A DNA stretch of 43,821 nt from Bacilli bacterium. Its GTDB lineage: Bacteria; Bacillota_I; Bacilli_A; RF39; UBA660. The stretch covers positions 1-43,821 of the forward strand of contig JAFURC010000024.1 in assembly GCA_017472015.1 (NCBI GenBank), written 5' to 3'. Under the pieces are notes generated by a model. That model ran no database searches and was not told the origin of the DNA. It worked only from the letters and a program-made list of their open reading frames with translations. The stretch's first letter is position 1; each line of letters begins with the position of its first letter. A program made the translations under genes and the position numbers. This document shows positions 16,325 to 24,269 of this stretch, in pieces.

Positions 16325-17128
16325 TTAACGAAATCTCTGAAAATCAGTTACTAAAGAAAGTTTTTTCATTTCATCTTCAAGCGCTTGTTGTTCTTTTTTT
16401 AATTCTTCAATATAAAGTGTTACTCTTTGATATTTAATAGCAAGTCTTTTTAATTCTAATTGATGTTTCTTTCTTTCTAATTGTTCTTTATCAGTATTTT
16501 CTAATTCATTTTTTTGTTCATCAACTTTAACTTCTGGAATTACTTCTTCTTGAATATTACTTTCTTCATCTTTAAATTTTAATCCATAAAAACGAACAAC
16601 ACTAAATATTTCTCCTAGACTATTTTTTCCAATATTACGAAGTTTCGCTAACTCACTTTTAGAATAACTAATTAAATCCCCTAAAGTATAAATTTCATGA
16701 CTTTGTAGAATACCAAATGTTTTTTTAGATAAATTAAGTTCTCCGAGTAAAGTTTTATAAATTTTCGGTTCTTCTTTTAATTCTTTATCTAAAATACTAT
16801 TAATATTTTTAATATTTCTTCTCATCATCATCAAAGAATAATTAATTATTCCACTAATATCTCTTACTTCACACACTCTTTTTATTTCTTCATATTTTAA
16901 TTCTCTTTGTTCGTCATTGAAACCAAAATAATGTCTAACTACTAAAGTTTCTTTAATTGACAAACCAAACACACACTTTTTAGATAAATCTTTTAATTCT
17001 TGAAAATAATAATCAAGCCCCAATTTAAAAGTATCATCATATATTATTAAATTATCTTTTTTTAATCCTTCTTTTAATATTTTTTCTAATTTAATTTTAA
17101 TTTCCTCATAACTTTTACAATTTTTCAT
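16325..17128 (-). CDS. Sigma-region-4-like plus RNA polymerase alpha-CTD-like protein
   Basis: A 267-residue protein combining two RNA-polymerase-derived modules. Residues about 55-110 (LSIKETLVVRHYFGFNDE and RELKYEEIKRVCEVR) align with sigma70 region 4 (LTPREENVLRLRFGLDDG...TLEEVGKVFGVTR), but the recognition helix differs (DISGIINYSLMM). Residues about 130-186 (LNLSKKTFGILQSHEIYTLG to LRNIGKNSLGEI) align with the alpha-subunit C-terminal domain, including the RNIGKNSL hairpin-helix-hairpin. The rest is a charged coiled coil (about 195-267). The start is the ATG at 17126-17128 after AAGGGGG; the longer frame to 17182 has no ribosome site. The gene lies last in the nusB-xse cluster. Likely a transcription regulator that contacts DNA or polymerase; targets unknown. 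Confidence 0.75.
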   Translation of the reverse strand: MKNCKSYEEIKIKLEKILKEGLKKDNLIIYDDTFKLGLDYYFQELKDLSKKCVFGLSIKETLVVRHYFGFNDEQRELKYEEIKRVCEVRDISGIINYSLMMMRRNIKNINSILDKELKEEPKIYKTLLGELNLSKKTFGILQSHEIYTLGDLISYSKSELAKLRNIGKNSLGEIFSVVRFYGLKFKDEESNIQEEVIPEVKVDEQKNELENTDKEQLERKKHQLELKRLAIKYQRVTLYIEELKKEQQALEDEMKKLSLVTDFQRFR

Positions 17129-17183
17129 AAATCCCCCTTTTTTAAGTAGGTATATTATACCACAAAATAAAGAAAAAAACAAG

Positions 17184-18068
17184 TCAACTCAAACTCGTTT
17201 CAATATTATCAATAATAAATCTCTTATCATTATATTTTAATTCTAAATTTTTATAACCTGTGTAACTATAAAAATCACTACCCGAAATTCTTTTTGACAA
17301 AGCAAATATAATACTTACCTTATCTTCATCTATTCTAATATCAACAATATCATGTTTTAAAGTTTCATATTCAAATTCTTTAAATGAAACAATAACTTTA
17401 TTATCAAGTTGATAAATTCTTGTTTTATCTTCTTCTTGAAAATTACTATTAAAATCTATTTTAACATCTTTAATATCTAAATATTTTTGAAAATAACCCT
17501 TTAATTCTGGAAATTCCATTTCTTTTTTACTAACTAAACAATTAGAATCTGTATTATGATCACAAATTAAATATTCGCCTTCACTTCCCCAAATAAAATA
17601 TGTAGCAAAATTAAGTAAATCTGTGTTTTCAACTATTTTATTATCAAAATTATCAATATTATAAATTATTCCTCGTAAGTTTTTTATAAAATTACTAACT
17701 TCTTCTTCCTTAATTCCGTAATCCTTTTTTATATAACTTTTACATACTTCAAGTTCATCACATTCTATTTTTTCTTCTTTTTTAAAATAATTATTATATA
17801 AAACCATTATTAAAAGAATTAAAGCAATAAAGATTATAATTGTAAATAAGATACTAATAACTGTTTGAATATGTTCATTTAAGTTAATTTTAGATTTTTC
17901 TTCTATTTTTTCTATTTTAAAATTTAGATTTTTTTTAATTTCTGTCTTATTTAAATCGTCTTTATTAACCAAATCAACACCATCTAAGATCTTTTTAGTT
18001 TCCTTAGTATCTTTAGTATTATTGATAATTACTTTTTTAACTTTCTTCTTTTTTCTTTTTTTGCTCAT
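17184..18068 (-). CDS. Single-pass membrane protein, unknown function
   Basis: A 294-residue protein that I do not recognise. It has a highly basic N terminus (MSKKRKKKKVKKV), a polar linker, one TM at about 68-92 (TVISILFTIIIFIALILLIM) and an extracytoplasmic domain of about 200 residues. That domain contains four cysteines in two close clusters (CDELEVCKSYI and LICDHNTDSNCL) and is rich in Asp, Asn and Lys. The topology (basic side in) and Cys pairs suggest a secreted-side disulfide-bearing domain, inferred only. It lies 11 bp after xseB and 55 bp before the sigma4/alpha-CTD gene in one direction. Confidence 0.75.
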   Translation of the reverse strand: MSKKRKKKKVKKVIINNTKDTKETKKILDGVDLVNKDDLNKTEIKKNLNFKIEKIEEKSKINLNEHIQTVISILFTIIIFIALILLIMVLYNNYFKKEEKIECDELEVCKSYIKKDYGIKEEEVSNFIKNLRGIIYNIDNFDNKIVENTDLLNFATYFIWGSEGEYLICDHNTDSNCLVSKKEMEFPELKGYFQKYLDIKDVKIDFNSNFQEEDKTRIYQLDNKVIVSFKEFEYETLKHDIVDIRIDEDKVSIIFALSKRISGSDFYSYTGYKNLELKYNDKRFIIDNIETSLS

Positions 18069-18079
18069 AAAACACCAAA

Positions 18080-18304
18080 TTATTCTTCAATTTTGAATTC
18101 ACTAAGTGTTCCATCAGTATTTAAGATTTTATTAATTGAATCAGTTGCATTTTTTAATTTTGTATCACAGACTTTCGCAATATCACATGCTTCAGTAAAT
18201 TTTTCAATTGCCATATCTAAAGGAACTTCTCCAGTTTCAAGTTCTTTAACAATTCCTTCTAATTTTTTAATATTTTCTTCAAAACTTAATTCTTTTTCTT
18301 TCAT
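18080..18304 (-). CDS. xseB: Exodeoxyribonuclease VII small subunit
   Basis: A 74-residue XseB, the small subunit of the single-strand-specific exonuclease VII. The helical-hairpin signature is clear: FEENIKKLEGIVKELETGEV with PLDMAIEKFTEA. Length is normal. The large subunit gene xseA lies just upstream, separated by one extra gene (18313-19041), which is unusual since the two are normally adjacent. Confidence 0.96.
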   Translation of the reverse strand: MKEKELSFEENIKKLEGIVKELETGEVPLDMAIEKFTEACDIAKVCDTKLKNATDSINKILNTDGTLSEFKIEE

Positions 18305-18312
18305 AACCTCTC

Positions 18313-19041
18313 CTATTTTATTAATTTCTTCATTCTATCAAGTTCTATATTTTCTTTTTCTTCACGAGTTACAAATATTTTTTCATTTTGATAATCAATA
18401 TATTCTATTCCATTTTCTTTAATTAGACATTTTTTATATTCTTTTAATTCATTAGAAACTACCAGAATTTTTTCATCATAACCATTAAAGGTATTGATAA
18501 TATTAATTTTTTCTACATCAAAAATACTATTAATTTTTGTATATAATGTTGAAATATCAAAAATTTCTTCTTGACTTTCGAGTAAAGTTTTTATAAGTAA
18601 TATTTCATCTACTTTTTGATTATCTTTTAAAACTAAATAAACTTTTGAATTTAAATAATTATTAATAAAATTATATTCTAAAATATTATCATCGCGATAT
18701 ACTTTTTCTAGTTTTCGATTATCTTTTATATATCCTCTAGTAATAATTTCTAATGAATCATCTATTATACTATAAGTTTTATAAAACTTTTTATTCATTT
18801 GTATTATGGTTACAGAATTAGAAAATAAATCAAATTTAACCTCATATAAAAAAGAATTTTTATCACTAAATTGAAATACAATAGTATCATAATCAAAATA
18901 AAAATTATCTATAACTATTTTATAAAGTTTCCATTTAGTCATTAATTTAATTATTATTTCTTTATAAAACTTTTCTTTTTTGAAAAAGTTTTCGACTTTT
19001 TGTTTTATTTCTCTATTTAAAAATTTAATATTAACATCCAT
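18313..19041 (-). CDS. Uncharacterised protein between xseA and xseB
   Basis: A 242-residue soluble protein without recognised motifs. It is rich in Ile, Lys, Asn and aromatic residues, with an alternating beta-strand-like pattern in the middle (about 45-150) and a helical, charged C terminus (KEENIELDRMKKLIK). There is no signal peptide, TM or cysteine cluster. Its start overlaps the end of xseA by 11 bp and its stop is 8 bp before xseB, so it is translated as part of the exonuclease VII operon. A link to exonuclease VII or to nucleic-acid processing is inferred only from this position. Confidence 0.8.
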   Translation of the reverse strand: MDVNIKFLNREIKQKVENFFKKEKFYKEIIIKLMTKWKLYKIVIDNFYFDYDTIVFQFSDKNSFLYEVKFDLFSNSVTIIQMNKKFYKTYSIIDDSLEIITRGYIKDNRKLEKVYRDDNILEYNFINNYLNSKVYLVLKDNQKVDEILLIKTLLESQEEIFDISTLYTKINSIFDVEKINIINTFNGYDEKILVVSNELKEYKKCLIKENGIEYIDYQNEKIFVTREEKENIELDRMKKLIK

Positions 19042-20368
19042 GAATATCTATAACCTCACTTTCAAGTACTCCATCAACAAGATTTGTTATAATTTTATCC
19101 CCTTTTTTAACTTTTTTAATTGAATCAACTGTTTTATCATTTAATTTAGTAATAGAATACCCACGTTTTATAGTAGTAATTGGATTTAATACTTCAACTT
19201 TATTTAATAAGTTTAAATAAGTATTATTTTTAAGTAATATTATTTTATCTATGTTATTAGTTAGTTTTTTAATTAAGTCATTGTATAAATATACTTTATC
19301 AACTACTAACACTTGAGGATTTTTAAATATAAAACTTGATTTTAATAATTCAAATTTATTCTTTTTATTATCTATATAAGTATTCATATTATTTAATAAC
19401 TTTTCATATAAAATATCAAACATTTGTTCTTTAATTTCGTACATTCTATAAGGATTTTTAAATATTTGATTATCTTTAATACTTAGAAGTTTTTCTTTTT
19501 GAAAGTTAACTATCGTTGTAATTGCTTTATAAAGACGAATATTTACTTGTTCTAAATAATTTTTGATATCATCTATATTTGGAACAGCCATTTCGGCAGC
19601 TCCTGTTGGAGTTGGAGCACGTTTATCAGCAACAAAATCAGCAATTGTAAAATCTATTTCGTGACCAACTGCCGAGATTATTGGAATATCTGATTCATAG
19701 ATTGCCCGAGCCACAATTTCTTCATTGAATGGCCACAAATCCTCAATTGATCCTCCTCCTCGACCAACAATTAAAACATCTAAATCATAGTTACTTGCTA
19801 GTTTTATATTTTTAACTATATCATTTTTGGCAAGTTCTCCTTGAACAAGTGATGGGAAAAGAATAGTTTCAACCAAGGGCCAACGTCTTTTAATAGTTGA
19901 TAAAATATCTTTGAGCGCAGCCCCAGTTGGTGCAGTAATAATTCCGATTTTCTTAGGAATTTTCGGTATCCTTTTTTTATGACTTTCTAAAAACAAACCT
20001 TCTTTACTAAGTTTTTCTTTTAATTTTTCAAAAGCTACATATAAAGAACCAAGTCCATCTTCAAGCATATCTTCAACATATATTTGGTAACTTCCACTTG
20101 CTTCATAGACACTAATTCTACCACGAATTAAAACTTTCATCCCATCATAAACATCAAATTTAATTTTATCTGCTTGAGTTTTAAACATAACAGCATTAAT
20201 TCTTGAAGTTTCATCTTTTATAGTAAAGTAAAGATGTCCTCTTGTATGATTTTTAAAATTGGAGATTTCTCCCTTTAAGAAAACGATACCAAGATTTGGA
20301 TCGTTATCTATTTTATATTTAATATATTTATTTAATTGGGTTACAGTTATATAATTATTCTTTTCCAT
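19031..20368 (-). CDS. xseA: Exodeoxyribonuclease VII large subunit
   Basis: A 445-residue XseA, which degrades single-stranded DNA with XseB. The N-terminal OB domain (1-100) has YITVTQLNKYIKYKID and LKGEISNFKNHTRGHLYFTIKD. The catalytic domain (about 125-315) carries KKIGIITAPTGAALKDI, GRGGGSIEDLWPFNEE, SAVGHEIDFTIADFVAD and RAPTPTGAAEMA, all family signatures. A coiled-coil region follows, and the end has TTIKRGYSI. The start overlaps the end of nusB by 14 bp. Confidence 0.98.
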   Translation of the reverse strand: MEKNNYITVTQLNKYIKYKIDNDPNLGIVFLKGEISNFKNHTRGHLYFTIKDETSRINAVMFKTQADKIKFDVYDGMKVLIRGRISVYEASGSYQIYVEDMLEDGLGSLYVAFEKLKEKLSKEGLFLESHKKRIPKIPKKIGIITAPTGAALKDILSTIKRRWPLVETILFPSLVQGELAKNDIVKNIKLASNYDLDVLIVGRGGGSIEDLWPFNEEIVARAIYESDIPIISAVGHEIDFTIADFVADKRAPTPTGAAEMAVPNIDDIKNYLEQVNIRLYKAITTIVNFQKEKLLSIKDNQIFKNPYRMYEIKEQMFDILYEKLLNNMNTYIDNKKNKFELLKSSFIFKNPQVLVVDKVYLYNDLIKKLTNNIDKIILLKNNTYLNLLNKVEVLNPITTIKRGYSITKLNDKTVDSIKKVKKGDKIITNLVDGVLESEVIDIHGC

Positions 20369-20768
20369 TCATATCCTCATTATGATAAATGGCATCAAGG
20401 GTTGCATTAATCATCCCACAAACTTCAAAATCACTATATTTTTTAGCAAGTTCAACAGTTTCATTGATACATACAATTGATGGAGTATCTGTATATATAA
20501 GTTCATATATTCCAAGAGATAAAATAGCCTTATCAACTTTACTTAAACGATCAATCGTCCAATCGTGTAAATATTTATTGGCTAACTTTGATATTGCATC
20601 TTGATTTTCAATGACTCCTTTAACTAAATTTGTTACAAATTCATTTTCAATTTCTAATTGCTCACTTATTAAAGTTTCTACACTATATTTAACATCTGTG
20701 TTATTTAAAATATAAACTTGATATAACACTTTAATAATAATATCTCTTAATTCTGATCTGTTTTTCAT
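20355..20768 (-). CDS. nusB: Transcription antitermination factor NusB
   Basis: A 137-residue all-helical protein that binds boxA RNA with NusE (S10) in rRNA antitermination. Family features include the N-terminal RSELRDIIIKVLYQVYIL, then DWTIDRLSKVDKAILSLGIY and ELIYTDTPSIVCINETVELA, and KKYSDFEVCGMINATLD at the end. The ATG at 20766-20768 with GGTGA upstream gives the usual NusB start; the frame opens 15 bp earlier. The product is followed directly by xseA, as in many Firmicutes. Confidence 0.97.
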   Translation of the reverse strand: MKNRSELRDIIIKVLYQVYILNNTDVKYSVETLISEQLEIENEFVTNLVKGVIENQDAISKLANKYLHDWTIDRLSKVDKAILSLGIYELIYTDTPSIVCINETVELAKKYSDFEVCGMINATLDAIYHNEDMNGKE

Positions 20769-20793
20769 AAAATCACCAACCAAGACAATTGTA

Positions 20794-21666
20794 TCATACT
20801 TTTCGAAAAAGGTTTAGTATTTTTTCAATAATTTCTTGAAATACTTGAAATATTCTTTCGAAAACACTAACTTTTTCCGTTTCGCTATCATCTTCTACTA
20901 TTTCGCTATCTATTACTTCATCAACATCTGGTTCTAAAACCGGAAGTTCTTCTTTAATATCTTCATATGGATCTTCTAAGTCCATATTTTCTTCTAATAC
21001 TAAATAAATATTTGCAAACTCTGGACTATAAGCAATCCACATATCTAAATTTATTTTATACCAAGTATAATCTTCAAGTACTTCACTATCTAAGATATTA
21101 TAAATTCCTGGATTAATTAAACCAAGTATTTCTCCATTTGGACTTTTTCTAACTCGAAGATTACTAATTATTACTTCAATTTGACTTCTACTTAAATCGC
21201 GCATAACTGGATTTCCTAAATAAATTACTTCTGGGATATAGTTATATTCTTCAAAGTCTTCCCAGTTTCTATCATACCAACCCTTGTTGTATTCACTTAG
21301 ATTAAACCATCCAAAATGTAGATGAATTCCAGTTACTTCTCCGGTTTCCCCGACAACTCCAATTATAGTATTTTCATTAACTTCTTGATCGGTTTTAACA
21401 CTTATACTATCTAAATGTTGGTAGAGTCCAACTTTCCCAAGTCTTGGAAAGTAAACATAAACAAAATTACCACTAATATTTGAAAAACCTGTTTTTAATA
21501 CCTTACCTGATTCAATAGCATATGTTGAGATTTTTTGATTATTAGTTCCATAATCAACTCCAGCATGTAAAGTTCGAAGTTTTGTAATTGGATGAACACG
21601 AAAACCAAATGAACTTGTTATATAAGGATTAAATCCTCGAAATAATAAATTTCCATTTTTACTCAT
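20794..21666 (-). CDS. M23 (LytM) peptidase with SH3b domain, no signal peptide
   Basis: A 290-residue peptidoglycan endopeptidase. The M23 domain (about 12-135) has the zinc ligands His34 and Asp38 (LHAGVDYG) and His117 in GIHLHFG, with His115 and His84 as the further active-site histidines. An SH3b-like domain follows (about 160-218, LRVRKSPNGEILGLINPG and TWYKINLDMWIAY). Then comes a long acidic linker and an amphipathic C-terminal helix (VFERIFQVFQEIIEKI). It begins MSKNGNLLFRGF with no signal peptide or TM, which is unusual for a cell-wall hydrolase and more like phage endolysins. It lies 25 bp upstream of nusB, downstream of a terminator. Release by holin-like, lysis-dependent or unconventional export is inferred. 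Confidence 0.85.
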   Translation of the reverse strand: MSKNGNLLFRGFNPYITSSFGFRVHPITKLRTLHAGVDYGTNNQKISTYAIESGKVLKTGFSNISGNFVYVYFPRLGKVGLYQHLDSISVKTDQEVNENTIIGVVGETGEVTGIHLHFGWFNLSEYNKGWYDRNWEDFEEYNYIPEVIYLGNPVMRDLSRSQIEVIISNLRVRKSPNGEILGLINPGIYNILDSEVLEDYTWYKINLDMWIAYSPEFANIYLVLEENMDLEDPYEDIKEELPVLEPDVDEVIDSEIVEDDSETEKVSVFERIFQVFQEIIEKILNLFRKV

Positions 21667-21701
21667 TTTCTACCTCCAATATATTTTATTAACCAAAAAA
21701 A

Positions 21702-21728
21702 AGAATAAATAATTAACTTATCTATTCT
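21702..21728 (-). terminator. Terminator after the 385-aa membrane protein gene
   Basis: Eleven-pair stem (21702-21712 with 21718-21728, one G-T pair) and a 5-base loop, followed by an eight-base T tract on the minus strand. It ends the probable spoIIP operon. Confidence 0.85.
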
Positions 21729-21731
21729 AAT

Positions 21732-22889
21732 TTATTTTTTACTACCGAAAGTTTTTACTTTACCTTTTATAATATCATCAAGAGAACTATTTAAAAGTTC
21801 TATTTGTTTATCATCTTCTAAAATTCTTTCATTTTTTTCAGTTAAACTAATAACTAATTTTTCAAGACTTTCTAATTTAAATAAAATATCTTGTTCAACT
21901 CTTACCTTGTCATTTAATACTAGAAAGGTACTATTAGGATCAATATTTTCAAGATCATCTTTATTATCTTTAAATTCCATTAATAATTCTTGAAGACGTG
22001 TAGCAACTTCTTTTTGATTCTTATTATCTAAAGAATTTATTTTAGTAATTAAATCACTTATTCGCTTATAAAAATCTGTTTTAAAACTAGCACTTATTAA
22101 AAATCTTTTATCTGATAAATAACTAGAACTATCTTTACTTTTTTCATTTTCTTTAACTTTAAACTCTATTTTTTCTAAAGATTTAATTTTATTTTTTAAC
22201 AACTTATGTTCTTTAAGATAATCAAAAATTGTAAGCCCTCTTTCTTTAAAATATCTTATTAAAAATGAGAAAACAAATGGAATACTAGTTATGGTAATAT
22301 AAGAGGTTCCTATTAAAAATGCAGATAATAAATTTATAATGTTTTCAAGATACAATGGAAAAGCAAAAAAAAGTCCAAATACAAATGTAAAAACACATAA
22401 ACAAATTAAATGAACTTCCTTATCACAATATATACCTCCTAAAGATTTACAAAAATCAATTGCTTTATTAAAAGAAAAACGTAAATCATACTTAAGGTCT
22501 TCTAAATAATCTTTAAAAGAAAATTTTAATTCTCTATTCAAATATTCTAAGTAAGCATCTCTTGATTCTTTGGTATCTATATTTCCATTTTTAGCATCTT
22601 CTATCATTTCATATTTTTTAATAAATTTAAAAAAGTGTTGTAAACTATTTGGTAAATTAGAATAATCATTATTTAAAAAACTTTCAAACTCTTCTTTTTT
22701 TAATTTTAATTCATATTCCATATCATATATTCTAATTAAAATAATTTTTTCATCTTTAATAATTTTTATAGAAGTATTTTTACTCTTATTAATTTTTTTT
22801 ATAAATTCATTTGTAGTTATTTCGTTTAATTTAGGATTATTACTAACAATTGTATTATAATCAGTTACTCTAATATTGTATTTTTTCAT
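21732..22889 (-). CDS. Membrane protein with coiled-coil C terminus, unknown function
   Basis: A 385-residue protein that I do not recognise. An N-terminal cytosolic domain (about 1-165) is followed by two hydrophobic segments (about 170-190 HLICLCVFTFVFGLFFAFPL and 195-220 NLLSAFLIGTSYITITSIPF) forming a hairpin. A charged C-terminal half (about 230-385) has coiled-coil character and is rich in Lys, Glu and Leu. Both ends are predicted in the cytosol. The final residues are a short basic tail. It is last of three genes downstream of spoIIP before a strong terminator, so it may share the engulfment-related role, but this is context only. Confidence 0.75.
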   Translation of the reverse strand: MKKYNIRVTDYNTIVSNNPKLNEITTNEFIKKINKSKNTSIKIIKDEKIILIRIYDMEYELKLKKEEFESFLNNDYSNLPNSLQHFFKFIKKYEMIEDAKNGNIDTKESRDAYLEYLNRELKFSFKDYLEDLKYDLRFSFNKAIDFCKSLGGIYCDKEVHLICLCVFTFVFGLFFAFPLYLENIINLLSAFLIGTSYITITSIPFVFSFLIRYFKERGLTIFDYLKEHKLLKNKIKSLEKIEFKVKENEKSKDSSSYLSDKRFLISASFKTDFYKRISDLITKINSLDNKNQKEVATRLQELLMEFKDNKDDLENIDPNSTFLVLNDKVRVEQDILFKLESLEKLVISLTEKNERILEDDKQIELLNSSLDDIIKGKVKTFGSKK

Positions 22890-22939
22890 AATGACCTCAC
22901 AAGCGTTATTATAAAAGAAAAGTAATAGATTGTCAAAAA

Positions 22940-23248
22940 CTATTCTATTACATTTGATATTTTTCTAAAAATAAATTTAATACCATAGTCAACTATATTT
23001 TCAAAACTATTTGATACTTTTAAAGATAATTTACTAGTATTAGTAGAATAATCAATATTATCAAGTTTATAAGCATCTAAAGATATTTCTTCGCCATTCA
23101 TTAAAGCTTCTTCAAACTCTTCTATTTGTTTGTTTGTTAAACTAACTTTTTCTCTTTGCATAGTTTCATAATAACCATTTGAATAAGCAAAATAAAGACC
23201 TAAAAATCCAAGTATTAAAAAGATAAATAAAATTTTAAATAGTTTCAT
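22940..23248 (-). CDS. Small anchored/secreted protein downstream of spoIIP
   Basis: A 102-residue protein with an N-terminal hydrophobic segment (about 3-22, FKILFIFLILGFLGLYFAYS) acting as signal anchor, followed by NGYYETMQREKVSLTNKQIE. An acidic middle and an amphipathic end (IVDYGIKFIFRKISNVIE) complete it. No lipobox cysteine. I do not recognise the family. It lies 36 bp after spoIIP and 50 bp before the 385-residue membrane protein gene, all in one direction. A surface-side role alongside SpoIIP is possible by context only. GGTGA precedes the ATG by four bases. Confidence 0.75.
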   Translation of the reverse strand: MKLFKILFIFLILGFLGLYFAYSNGYYETMQREKVSLTNKQIEEFEEALMNGEEISLDAYKLDNIDYSTNTSKLSLKVSNSFENIVDYGIKFIFRKISNVIE

Positions 23249-23284
23249 TTAATCACCAAATTAACTATACTATATTAATATTTA

Positions 23285-24172
23285 TTAATTTGTCGTTTTA
23301 TGATTATTTATATAATTATATAAAGCATTTGCTATTGCTTTTACCGAGTTAGATACTTCTTCGATTGTATTATCAACTCCCCCTATTTCAATTAACATGG
23401 TATTTTTATTAAAATCTTGATTATAAACTCCATTTACTCCCGATCCTTTTTTCTCATAAATTCCCCGAGATAATCCTGGATAATTTAAATTTAAATAATC
23501 ATTTATCTCCGTTATTACTTTTTTATTCTCTAAATAATTTTGATTTTCAAGACCTAAAACAAACATTACTTTAGCATAAGATTTATCATCTATAGTTGTA
23601 GTTGTAATACTTTTTTTAACACTATCTCTATGAACATCTATAAAATAACTTAAAGAGTTAAATTCTAATTTTTTATTTTCTAAAAGTTCCCGACTAATTT
23701 TATAACTATCTTTATACAATAAAGCACGATTATTTAAAATATCAATTGTATTTTCTTCTTCGATTATACTATTAATACCAAGTTTCTTTAATTCATCTTC
23801 TAATATATAACTAGCTGTTTTTACAGTTGGAATTATATTATAAACATCATTTTTATTATAACTATATTCTTCATTTGAATGCGTACTATAAATATATATA
23901 ATTGGTTCAGTTGTATTATAAACTGTATTATTAACAACTAAACTATCGGAATCTAATTTACTAATTATTTTAAAATAATTAGAATTATTATTAAATTTTA
24001 AATAAAAATCAACAAAATCAAATTTAAACTTATAATCATTATTAAATCTATAAGTTATAAGATGAATAAAATTATCATTTAAATCATTTAATTTAAGAGT
24101 ATAACTTAAATACATTGTTAGTATAAATATTATTATAATTAAACTAGTAAAAATTATTTTTTTCTTTTTCAA
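23285..24172 (-). CDS. spoIIP: SpoIIP-like peptidoglycan amidase/endopeptidase
   Basis: A protein of about 295 residues with an N-terminal membrane anchor (about 5-25) and an extracytoplasmic SpoIIP catalytic domain. The metal-site motifs are visible: IYSTHSNEEY (about residue 95-105, His and Glu), FIDVHRDSV (about 180) and LIEIGGVDNTIEEV near the C terminus. In spore formers SpoIIP removes stem peptides and cross-links to drive engulfment, with SpoIID and SpoIIM. The frame starts at a GTG (24181), but TTG at 24170-24172 has GGTGA five bases upstream and gives a classic MKKKKIIF start, so it is preferred. A SpoIIM-like protein is encoded at 8719-9348. Confidence 0.87.
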   Translation of the reverse strand: MKKKKIIFTSLIIIIFILTMYLSYTLKLNDLNDNFIHLITYRFNNDYKFKFDFVDFYLKFNNNSNYFKIISKLDSDSLVVNNTVYNTTEPIIYIYSTHSNEEYSYNKNDVYNIIPTVKTASYILEDELKKLGINSIIEEENTIDILNNRALLYKDSYKISRELLENKKLEFNSLSYFIDVHRDSVKKSITTTTIDDKSYAKVMFVLGLENQNYLENKKVITEINDYLNLNYPGLSRGIYEKKGSGVNGVYNQDFNKNTMLIEIGGVDNTIEEVSNSVKAIANALYNYINNHKTTN

Positions 24173-24214
24173 GATATTCACCAGTTAAATTTATGTTATA
24201 AAACTAATTTTATG

Positions 24215-24246
24215 AAAAAAACACTGTAATTAAACAATGTTTTTTT
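24215..24246 (-). terminator. Terminator of valS
   Basis: On the minus strand ACATTG pairs with CAGTGT (24235-24240 with 24221-24226). The stem is extended by A/T runs on both sides (24215-24246) with T residues at the 3' side. It lies 24 bp after the valS stop codon. Confidence 0.8.
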
Positions 24247-24269
24247 ATTATGTATATTAACAGCCATCA

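Noticed and set aside
18093..18422. Plus-strand frame of 109 codons over xseB
   Set aside because: It is antisense to xseB and the 3' end of its neighbour, and its Ser/Phe-rich composition mirrors the antisense of Lys/Glu-rich coding sequence. No promoter or ribosome site was seen.
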